Assembly: GCF_000003815.2 (NCBI RefSeq)
Contig: NC_049980.1
Coordinates: 10,609,584-10,673,583 of the forward strand
DNA length: 64,000 nucleotides
Direction: 5' to 3'
Source: Branchiostoma floridae
Taxonomy: Eukaryota > Chordata > Leptocardii > Amphioxiformes > Branchiostomatidae
Within the stretch, counting starts at the first letter, position 1, and the number at the start of each line of letters is the position of its first letter. The translations under genes and the position numbers were made by a program. The notes beneath the pieces are model-generated. The model saw only the letters and a program-made list of their open reading frames with translations. It ran no database searches and had not been told where the DNA came from. Shown here one piece after another: positions 55,334-64,000 of the stretch.

Positions 55334-57675
55334 GGCTGCCGTGGTCACCCAGGAAAATCTCCTCCCCTCCCCCTCCTCCCAAACAGCCTCCACTAATGTT
55401 AGATCACATGTCTTCAACCAACATGGGAAACACTGACTAAAGGGTGCACTTGTTGTGTGTGGTGATGCAGCCTACGCTTCAGAAAAGTGACCTGTGTAGT
55501 AAAGGGTTGCATGTCAGTCTTGCATTGATGAAAATGAAAAGGCATTTTTGTAAAGTGGAATGATCTAAAATTCCTAAAAAGGAATTGATCCATGGATTGT
55601 GACATTAAGATGTCCAAAGCAAAGAGTAGGGACAATGTTCTCTGAACGAAATGAAAGTCTTCCGGAAATTGACTTTTAGTGTCCACCATTGTTGTTTTCT
55701 CCGCCGTAGTTCAACGTGAAAATGCTGCCATATATTTTTGCAAGATGAAAAGAAGACTTACATGTGTTCGTAAAGGAATAGTATTCGATTTGCTCTAAAG
55801 AAACAGCAGGGTTGCTAGGATATTATTGGTATACAAAATGCGTGAAAACAAGCAATCACTTCAATGGCAGTCATCAANNNNNNNNNNNNNNNNNNNNNNN
55901 NNNNNNNNNNNNNNNNNNNNNNNNNNNNNNNNNNNNNNNNNNNNNNNNNNNNNNNNNNNNNNNNNNNNNNNNNNNNNGGATGAAAGAAGAGTTAGTGCTT
56001 TGAAATGACGCCATGTAGTTGTTATTGACTAGTATATCATAAAAGTTTTTAGAAGAAATATTTACTTCTTCTCAGACATATTTTTCTGCCTACAAGTTTA
56101 CCAGGTTCAATGTATGACATACATCAAATAACTTTTTCGTCAGCCCCATAGATGGTTAAAGACCACAGTAGGTTGAGTGTTTTATGTCAGTTGGATTATA
56201 CTACATTTTGTCCTTTGCCTGACCTGTGTTTCAAGACAATTATGTTAAAAATTCTTTTATGTATTTATGCCAGGCTTGCTATTGTAGCAAATTCTACAAA
56301 CAATTTCATGTCCTATCTTTGGATAAATTTAGGAGTAAGTTAAGAAAAAGTACTTTTTTTTCCTCTAATCATCTTTCTCACTTGAATTGTTGTAATGTAT
56401 CTTTACAATGGGTTGTTGGATGGGAAGATAAGAATAGCAATGTTGTTTAACAAAGCGGTTCAGCATACTTTATGACACTATTTAGTATTTACACCGATAA
56501 TCTAATTTGTCTTCAGCGGCTATGCATTTTCTATCTAAGAATAATAGACGGCCAGCTAGCTTTGGTCACCAGTTTTGAATGTTAGATGTATATGGAAGAG
56601 CCAAGGCTGTGTGGTGACATTGTACATGCTGTAAATGTGTTCTTGCATCAGTATATCTGTGTCTAACAATGGGTAACAAGCTGTGGGTAGCAATGCCGGG
56701 CTGTTGAGAAACTTACACTCCAACTGGAGGTTGATGCCTTTGTACTGACAGTAATATTGTTTGGGGGAGGGCACTAGTGCATTGTAAATTTAACTGCAGC
56801 TTTGTCGTCAAAAGAACCATTGTTTACTGAAATTGTGAGATGTAAGAGTGCATGAAAGAAGCCTTGACTTACCTGGGGAACTGAACTGAGCAGAATTGAC
56901 CAGATGTAAAGTTGAATGTAATATTAGTCCAAAAACTAGGAATGTTTTAACCCTTTCCCAGCTGGTTTTGCTCTTGCTAATGTAAATTTTGTCAATGTAC
57001 TAGCCCAAAGCTGGGAGCAGGTTAAAAAGAGTACCCTCTGCTGGGGTAGACAACTTTAGATTACAGGGGTTACATGTATGTCTAGTTAAATGTGTAATTT
57101 GTAAACAATTACACATGGATTCCCCCATATCTTGGTTCTCCACACATGCAATGTTATCTGTAAAAACGTATGCCCTGTTGGAAATGTATATGCCACGTTT
57201 CTTTTGAGATTTTGCAAAATGTTTGAAATATGAACGGAAAAAGGGGGGATGTGTGACATACACTTTGAATTGTTCATGTACTAATTTGGAATATGAGAAA
57301 TGTTATAAAGAAAGGCTGATAGATCCAAAATGTAAGTTTGTTACTATTGCCAGGTTTAACAGTATGGAATAACCCGTTACATGTTTCGGGTGTTTTTCTC
57401 GCAACGTTTTCTTAATATGTAAAAAATGAGGTGTCATTATAGAGTTGATCACATTTGTATAATCATGTTTATCGAAACAATTGCTTTCCAAATTTATGCT
57501 ACAAGTAGACGCAATGTTAATGTGGTGTAGTTAGGCAGAGCCAACCTCTAATTTTGCATCGGGTTGACGTATCTGTTTCCGTGGTTTGCTATGTATGGGG
57601 TCTATATTTGTAGGATGGCAACATACTCTCCAGCAGTCATTGCAAGACAGGAAATAAAAGCTTTATACTGTAACA
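55334..57675 (+). other. RAB10: Probable Rab10 3' UTR, with scaffold gap
   Basis: Noncoding, AT-rich sequence following the stop. A canonical AATAAA at 57653-57658 lies about 2.3 kb downstream, a typical length for Rab10 transcripts in animals. The 100-N gap lies inside. End point is inferred. Confidence 0.45.
55878..55977. other. Assembly gap of 100 N
   Basis: Exactly 100 N, the usual placeholder for a gap of unknown size. The sequence either side is 3' UTR-like, so no coding exon is known to be lost. Confidence 0.99.
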
Positions 57676-58045
57676 CCAGTGCACCTGTTACCGTAACTTG
57701 AAATTTAGGGTTACGTAAGGGTTAAGGGTCATTTGAGAGGGGTGGCACCTATAGGCAGCTCGTACGTTCTGGAAAGCCACTTTCTTAAGTTCAGAAAATA
57801 TTCTGCAGCATATGCCTGTTTTGTCCATCTTTATCAACTTGTGTTGTATACATACGTCAGGGTAGATATTGCAGTCTGGCAGAATCGCTGATTCTGCCGA
57901 TAAAGAAATCCTAATTGGAGGAGGCCAGCATCACAGCTATGGCATCATGTAGTCACAAGTTTATAACGGACAATAAAACTAGCTGCCAATTTTAAGTCAA
58001 CATTACCAGCTACAGAATGATGCTAAGTTGCTGCTGAATTAGAAC

Positions 58046-58150
58046 ATTGTTTTGAGTATCACCCATTCACAAGTTTTCACAAAAAAATAGGTTCAGGGCA
58101 GGACCAGCACCTTATCCTCTGGACCTGAAATTTTGGTACCCGTTCCCTAG
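58046..58150 (+). mobile_element. Fragment of the TAGGGGTG hAT-like family
   Basis: Matches the right end of 12895-13442 (CACAAGTTTTCACAAA, TAGGTTCAG, CTCTGGACCTGA, GGTACCCG) and ends TTCCCTAG. Confidence 0.55.
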
Positions 58151-59226
58151 TTTTCAGTCATAGCTTTAATTTCAGATCCAATACACTGACATCTTGATGT
58201 ATGTCAGAACAAGAGTATTTCTGAGAAAATGTAACTTTAACTAACAACTGTATCAGCCAATTCTGGTTAGTTATTGGCAGATGTGTTGCTCTACAGGAAG
58301 GTTACATGTAAAGGATGTTTGGGGCGAGATGTATCTAAATTTGAACTCGGCTTTTCCCAATACAAGGGTGCTCATGGCTACCTGCTTCAATTTGGTGCCA
58401 GAACACAGACATAGGGACACAAACTTGGATAGTGGCCCAAACGCTTACCAGTGGAAAAATGACAGCCTTAAGAATTTTTTATAATACAGTCACGTTGTAT
58501 ATCATGCTGCTATGTTTATACACGTACCAGGCATTCATGGCTATCTACCAGGCTATCTATGCCGTCATAATAGTCTGAAGTTACTGTACGTATTTGCTAT
58601 ACGTGGCTTGTAGGACTACTCAGTCCCTACCAAAAATATGCTAAATTGCTATTGGAAGGTTTAAAAAGTATAGATGTGTTAAGGGTACTGGGAGAAATCT
58701 TAATTTTGCCATTACAGTTAACGTTTGTTTCAGCATTGAGCAAAACCATGTTTTCATGCCTGAAGTTTAATGCAGACCTATGCTCTTCCTAGCTGCAGCA
58801 GACAACTTAAAGTGTTCAATTTTTAACAAAATAAAATGTCATTTGGTGAACCTTTTGTTTCCCTTGACGTATTTCCTTGTTGAATGTTTGAACGTGTAAC
58901 TAATACGATCGTAAAATTGATGCAAAACTATGCAAATTATAATCTAAAGTAATAAAGTAGGTTTCATCATTGCATGTATTGAATCAAGTTCCTGGGGTCC
59001 GAATTTGCATACATTTAAGGAAACTCATTTGCATAAATTCCGAGAATGCCATACTTGTATGATGTAGCATTTACGTAAAGTTGATCATCATTAGACCTAT
59101 ATTATGCAAATCAGGCGTAGCAGGCTGGAATCGACGCCGAAAATTGGCAACCGCCAATTCAGCGACGGAAGAACAAAGGGAGTGAGTGAGAGTCAAGATA
59201 CGTCGATGTACGCCAAAAAGTTGTTA

Positions 59227-59365
59227 CTCAAGCAACTGGATATGGTTTTTGAAACGGTCAAACGTTTCAACTGCTTTGCAGCAGTTTTCGTCAGTGTCTG
59301 ACGAAAACTGGTGTATAGCAGTTGAAACGTCTGACCGTTTCCAAAACCATATCCAGTTGCTTGAG
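59227..59365. repeat. 139-bp near-perfect hairpin (foldback)
   Basis: The left arm CTCAAGCAACTGGATATGGT pairs with the right arm ending ACCATATCCAGTTGCTTGAG. Arms of about 68 bases contain only a handful of mismatches and meet at CGTCAG-TGT-CTGACG. Both strands are the same, so a transcript would fold from either direction. Confidence 0.85.
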
Positions 59366-60347
59366 CATTAAACTACATTTTTGCGAGAGTGAGACTCAAT
59401 TTTACAGAGATACTGGAGCCGGCTTGTCATCTTCAGAGGTACGATTTTCTTATCCTCGCTATAATTAGGCGGTATAAGTGCTCGTGTTGTGTAGAAAATA
59501 TTGCTGTGGTGTTTTGGTTTTTCTTGGTGTTGTAAATGAGAGGGGAGGGCGGTGTTTACGTTGTTTACATGTCTAATGGCACATGCCTCGTTTTCCAAAT
59601 ATCCCGGTTCAGTTTGATTTTTTTTCGGGCTAACGTAACTTTTTTTGTGTGTAGCATGTATTAGAAAATGGACATGCTATATCGGCAGGCTTACCGGGCC
59701 AAGAAATAGCAAGAGCGAGTAGAGTTATTTGGCCATTTTCAGACCGAAACTGTATATTTTGGCCGCCTGTGCCCCAAATGACCTGAAATGTCTAATTGTT
59801 TAATTTGGATATTTGGTTTAAGTATCTGAGTAAAAATATTGGCACAAAACACTTCAAAATGATTTCTTTGAGATTTTTTAGGGGATTTCGTGTCCTCCGG
59901 TAACCTAGCACTGAACTCGCACCTGCGACAGCGACCGACTTGCACCTGTTGATTGAATCATATGGGCCAGCCAATCAGCAAAGAGGAAATGTTCGACTTT
60001 GAGAAATTGATTAAACGACAGTCTGCCATTGGTCACCGATCAAAACCCAAATTTATCTGATGATTGTGTACCTGCCGAAGGTAATTGATATTCATGAGCG
60101 CCCGGCGTCTGCTAGCACCGTGGTAAATTTCTTTTCTGTGTTGTTTGTTCGGCTGTTTTCGGCGGCAAATTACAGTATCTAACCATCTCTGACCACCTGT
60201 GGAAGTCAGACTTGTTCTAAGGGACGAGTTATCGTATCAATGAAGCTAAAAAAAACTATTAAGATTTGTAGGCATAGAGCCTTCTACTGCTATACTTGTT
60301 TTCTTATATATCTCTAAGGGCACAGCAAGTACTAGTAAATGTTATGG

Positions 60348-60817
60348 ATGACATCAGCGCGCGTTTATTAATTTTTTTCCTCTTCGGTGATGGTCAGATA
60401 GACCAAAATAGGGGAACATGACGATGATGTTGAGTTGAAGCCTAACGATTATACTTGTAGAAGTGACACTAGGGAGGTAGCAATGTCTATAGTTGCAGAA
60501 GTAAGATTTGTTGGATAGTTGTATAAAAAGTGCCACCAATATGGAAGCCATGAAATTAAATGTAGTTGCCAGCTTGGCAAGTGATAGCAGTGTACCACAC
60601 TAGTATCACTTTTACTACAGTAGTTCACTTCTTTAATACAGAAATAAATGCCTTGCTAGTTGTGATGCCACGTTTTGTAACTTCAAATCTTGTTACGACG
60701 TTTATTAACTTTATAGTGTCTATTTTGAAAATGGAGCCATCTTTTTTTTTTTACCCATCTGTTTTTTTCGCGCTATCTCATTATTTTTGCACTCTGCATA
60801 GGATGTCATCCATAAAA
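60348..60817. mobile_element. Possible MITE with ATGGATGACATC ends
   Basis: ATGGATGACATC near 60348 is inverted as GATGTCATCCAT near 60806-60817, with AT-rich sequence between and GCGCG near both ends. Beyond the 12-bp ends the arms do not match well. Weak call. Confidence 0.3.
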
Positions 60818-61254
60818 TTTACTTGCTGTGGCCTAAGGTACCTAAGGCCTTCTGTCAGAGAAGGCGATCTCATGACGTGTTTACCTCCAAACCAGTAAAG
60901 CCATACAGGTTATCATGTTATGTTCCTTATGCTGACAGGGTGTCACTAGTATTCTTTCAGGAAAGGATCATTCAAAGTCACACAAATTGGAACTGACTTT
61001 AAAACACTCAACATTCAACCTAACGATTTACAAAACTGAATTAAACTACTAAGATTGAAATGGCACCGCATTTCAACTCAGCCGATCACCATTGTCACAA
61101 ACTGCAGCTGTTAACATGCACACAACCACTACCATTTCAGACACTCACCAGAGTACTGTACTAGCACTCATGCACAATGTATTTTGTACAACCACCTTCG
61201 CCACCATCCAATAGCTGCATGGTCAGATTTTCTAAAAGTTTTTCCTCTTTGCAG

Positions 61255-61343
61255 GCTGAGTTTCCCAAGTTTCCCGAAGAAAGGAGCACCTCTACCAATC
61301 CTCACATCTGTTCTTCGTCGGAGCGTGTCGCCATTGACCCCAT
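61255..61343 (+). CDS. Orphan candidate internal exon
   Basis: Excellent polypyrimidine tract and acceptor (TTTTTCCTCTTTGCAG), 89 nt open in the frame AEFPKFPEERSTSTNPHICS then SSERVAIDP, and donor GTAAGT. No family recognised. It could be an exon of the next gene to the right, or an alternative Rab10 terminal exon: it would join exon 5 in phase 0 and reach TAA after 30 codons, giving a Rab10 without the prenylated cysteines. Confidence 0.4.
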
Positions 61344-61677
61344 GTAAGTAAACTTAACTTTATTGTGAGGGGACTTCCGTGCAGTGTGTTTGAGGATTGC
61401 AGTACTGGCGATGGTCAACAAGTCACATACCCGGGATAAGTTGCCCAACAATCCCGAATCTGCGCGTTCTGTACACAGCAACTAAATAGTTTTACTTTTT
61501 GCCCCAAGTCTTGCCCAGTTAAACAGTGAGACATTTGTAAGTGACTGAATGTAGACAGCATCCTGGTTTCTACTCTCCAAGCAGAGGTTGAGTCGCGGAG
61601 ATATTGTAACAGTCGGGAAATTTACCGGCGAATCTTCTTACCTCTGCTACAAAAACGGAACGGTACAAGCCTTTTAA

Positions 61678-61806
61678 ATGTAACCTAAAATGTGGATTTT
61701 TTAAAAGTGTCCGAAATAGGCAAACTATGGTATCATTGGAAAGGTCTCTTGGTGGGGAGTTGAAAACTGCAATCCGTTTCCGGATGGCTCTTGTTGTTGG
61801 CGAGTT
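61678..61806 (+). repeat. 157-bp satellite, left flanking partial copy
   Basis: Starts GTAACCTAAAATGTGG and runs through GGTATCATTGGAAAGGTCTC to GAGTTATT, matching the array at 63310-64000. It is separated from the array by the LINE insertion. Confidence 0.85.
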
Positions 61807-61808
61807 AT

Positions 61809-63303
61809 TTATTTATTGAATGAATGAAAGACCTTTATTGTACATTCATGCCTCGACGGGCTAGGTACAGGTCACTGATAACAGACATGACTGATAACAG
61901 ACATAACAAACATATGCAAAAACAACAAGATACAATTAACTAGCTGAAGGTACTAAGCTAACAGGATGGTCGACATCTTCTCGCTTCTTTGTACAGGTGT
62001 AGATATAGGAACAGATAATGTTTGATATACAGGGTTTGTCTAGGCGCATCAAAAATAGAAATTTATCCGTTGCATTAAGGTGTTCAAAATATGGGAACTC
62101 TTTTCTTATATATTCATAAAGCACAATCCGTTCATTATGGTACAGTTTACAGTGTAAAATAAAATGCTGTTCATCTTCTACTTGTTGCAAATCACAAAAT
62201 TGGCAGACTCTATGCTGCAGAGGGGTGCGGTTGTGCCTTCCAGTTTCGATATGTAACTTGTGGCAACTAATCCGGAGTTTAGTGACAGCCACTCTGTGTT
62301 GTATGTTTTTCACCATCAGATATTCTTCTTCTTTATAAATAGTCTTGAATAATCTATAGGTTCGTAATTTGTTACCGAAAGATTTGTCCCGGTTGTCATT
62401 GTGTATTTCAGCTTTAAATGTTTGAATATAAATATCCTTTAATCGTTGGCTGATGGCGTTGGTTATAGGTAATAGGTTTGTTCCTAGAGATATCTGAGAT
62501 CTCCATATGTAGGCAAAACCGCATTCCTCCAGTATCTTACGAACGCCGGACGCCCAGCACTTGTTTCCATTTGCATCTAGTTGTAATTGACAAGATAGGG
62601 CGTCGGCTTGTAGACTGTCAGCTGGCACGTTTTGACGGATTCTTAGAAAGTGTTTGATAGCGTTCAGGGAGGCTTCCAGTTGAATGGGGTACCTCCCTAA
62701 TTCCGCTCTTGTGGCAAGGTTAGATGCTGGTCTGGGGATATTTAGTGCTTGTTTGCAGAATTTAAGGTGAACAGATTCAATGGGACAGGTTTTAGGGCTT
62801 TTTAATGCGCCCCAGATTTCTGAGCCATAAAGTAGAATAGGTTTGACACATGCATCGAAAAGTTTGTTTCTAACTGGTAATGAGGCGGTGGCTTTATCTA
62901 AAGATTGTTTTATTCCGAATAAAGCCTTCAGACCTTTGCCACTCAGGTATTTGTTGTTAGCTTTAAACGTGCCAGCTGCACTCACAATAATACCGAGATA
63001 AGTATAACAAGTTACAATTTCTATTTCACGATTATCAAACAGGAGAGAACAGTTTTTAGGTAGACTGCCACCCTTTTTAAATACAATAATTTTTGTTTTC
63101 CTAAGATTTACTTTTAATTTCCAAAGTGCACAATAATTTTCCAGATTGTTCAAGGAATGCTGTAATCCCTGTTTGGACTCGGAAAAAATTACCAAGTCGT
63201 CAGCATACAACAAGCAAGGGACAGTTTTGTTGTACATAAATGGAGGATTACAGGGAGCACCGTCAAATTGGGACACAATATCGCTAAGAAAAAGGTTAAA
63301 TAA
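61809..63303 (-). mobile_element. 5'-truncated LINE of a second family inserted in the satellite
   Basis: The minus-strand 5' end is at about 63303, cut inside reverse-transcriptase motif B (LFNLFLSDIV). The ORF2 remainder follows, then a 3' UTR ending TAGCCCGTCGAGGCATGAAT, GTACAATAAAG and an ATTC/AATA tail. GTTATT occurs at both junctions (61803-61808 region and 63309-63314), a probable short target duplication. Clearly diverged from the 33-kb LINE. Confidence 0.85.
61936..63303 (-). pseudogene. LINE ORF2 fragment: C-terminal half of reverse transcriptase
   Basis: About 455 codons remain open from the truncation point to the stop at 61936. Contains motif C LLYADDLVIF, LRKTKIIVF, then [20 protein letters not shown] and a C-terminal Cys/His cluster (CQFCDLQQVEDEQHFILHC). 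Lacks the endonuclease and RT motif A, so it cannot work alone. No internal stops, so the insertion is young. Confidence 0.88.
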
Positions 63304-63309
63304 TGTAGG

Positions 63310-64000
63310 TTATTCCCGTTTAAAGTTAAGCACCGATTACAGTAACCTAAAATATGGATTTTTCAAAAGTGTCCGGAATTGGCAAACTATGGTATCATTG
63401 GAAAGGTCTCTTGGTGGGGAGTTGAAAACTGCAATCCGTTTCCGGATGGCTCTTGTTGTTGTTGAGTTATTCCCGTTTAAAGTTAAGCACCGATTACAGT
63501 AACCTAAAATGTGGATTTTTTAAAAGTGTCCGAAATAGGCAAATTATGGTATCATTGGAAAGGTCTCTTGGTGGGGAGTTGAAAACTGCAATCCGTTTCC
63601 GGATGGCTCTTGTTGTTGTTGAGTTATTCCCGTTTAAAGTTAAGCACCGATTACAGTAACCTAAAATATGGATTTTTTTAAAGTGTCCGAAATAGGCAAA
63701 CTATGGTATCATTGGAAAGGTCTCTTGGTGGGGAGTTGAAAACTGCAATCCGTTTCCGGATGACTCTTGTTGTTGTTGAGTTATTCCCGTTTAAAGTTAA
63801 GCACCGATTACAGTAACCTAAAATGTGGATTTTTTAAAAGTGTCCGAAATAGGCAAACTATGGTATCATTGGAAAGGTCTCTTGGTGGGGAGTTGAAAAC
63901 TGCAATCCGTTTCCGGATGGCTCTTGTTGTTGTTGAGTTATTCCCGTTTAAAGTTAAGCACCGATTACAGTAACCTAAAATGTGGATTTTTAAAAGTGTC
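63310..64000 (+). repeat. 157-bp tandem satellite, at least 4.4 copies, continuing past the window
   Basis: TTATTCCCGTTTAAAGTTAA starts at 63310, 63467, 63624, 63781 and 63938, exactly 157 bp apart. Copies differ at only a few positions. The repeated 68-codon open frame is a by-product: 157 is not a multiple of three, so it cannot be one long protein. Confidence 0.95.

Noticed and set aside
63310..64000. Repeated 68-codon protein-coding gene family
   Set aside because: The 157-bp unit is a satellite; the frame shifts at each unit and there is no start context or splice signal.
1..64000. tRNA, rRNA or viral genes
   Set aside because: None was recognised by eye on either strand; a covariance-model scan would be decisive for tRNAs.

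Overview
The window looks like animal nuclear DNA, most likely from a lancelet (amphioxus, Branchiostoma) or a similar invertebrate deuterostome. It holds many small phase-consistent exons with GT-AG introns, chordate-like orthologues (a CDHR1-type cadherin, kinesin-2 KIF3B/C, Rab10), CR1/L2-type LINEs with a PHD plus SGNH-esterase ORF1, and many short DNA transposons. A 100-N scaffold gap lies at 55878-55977. The species call is inference. No bacterial, organellar or viral genes were seen.

Layout. (1) 415-16323, minus strand: the first 14 coding exons (583 codons) of a photoreceptor-cadherin (CDHR1-like) gene, with signal peptide, four complete cadherin repeats and most of a fifth. The gene runs off the left edge. 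Its introns hold a large CA/CTCA microsatellite, a CT-rich tract and several dispersed repeats. (2) 16.4-25.4 kb: no recognisable gene; contains a 5'-truncated LINE and a tandem pair of foldback elements. (3) 27479-41324, minus strand: a complete 8-exon kinesin-2 gene (KIF3B/C type, 755 aa) with the whole motor in one exon. One intron carries a nearly full-length LINE with two intact ORFs (30280-36630). Another carries eight extra 65-bp copies of the end of exon 3 with its splice donor. (4) 41325-41933: a 609-bp head-to-head intergenic region with a perfect CRE and YY1-like sites. (5) 41934-55333, plus strand: Rab10 in 6 exons (203 aa), with a large first intron that holds a 4.7-kb candidate DNA transposon and a terminal-intron nest of a 1260-bp hAT-like element inside a LINE tail. 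(6) 55.3-64 kb: Rab10 3' UTR, a 139-bp hairpin, an orphan candidate exon, and a 157-bp satellite array split by a second, different LINE.

KIF3B/C is a microtubule motor subunit (heterotrimeric kinesin-2, ciliary and vesicle transport) and Rab10 is a membrane-trafficking GTPase. They are divergently transcribed from a short shared region, an arrangement that I recall also being present for human KIF3C and RAB10.

Most notable: the splice-junction minisatellite in the kinesin gene, which could supply in-frame 33-nt microexons; the head-to-head kinesin-2/Rab10 pair; the oddly scrambled but frame-preserving Rab10 exon 2; the intact antisense LINE placed about 20 bp from a kinesin splice donor; and a 3'-terminal motif shared by LINEs of at least two families in the window.
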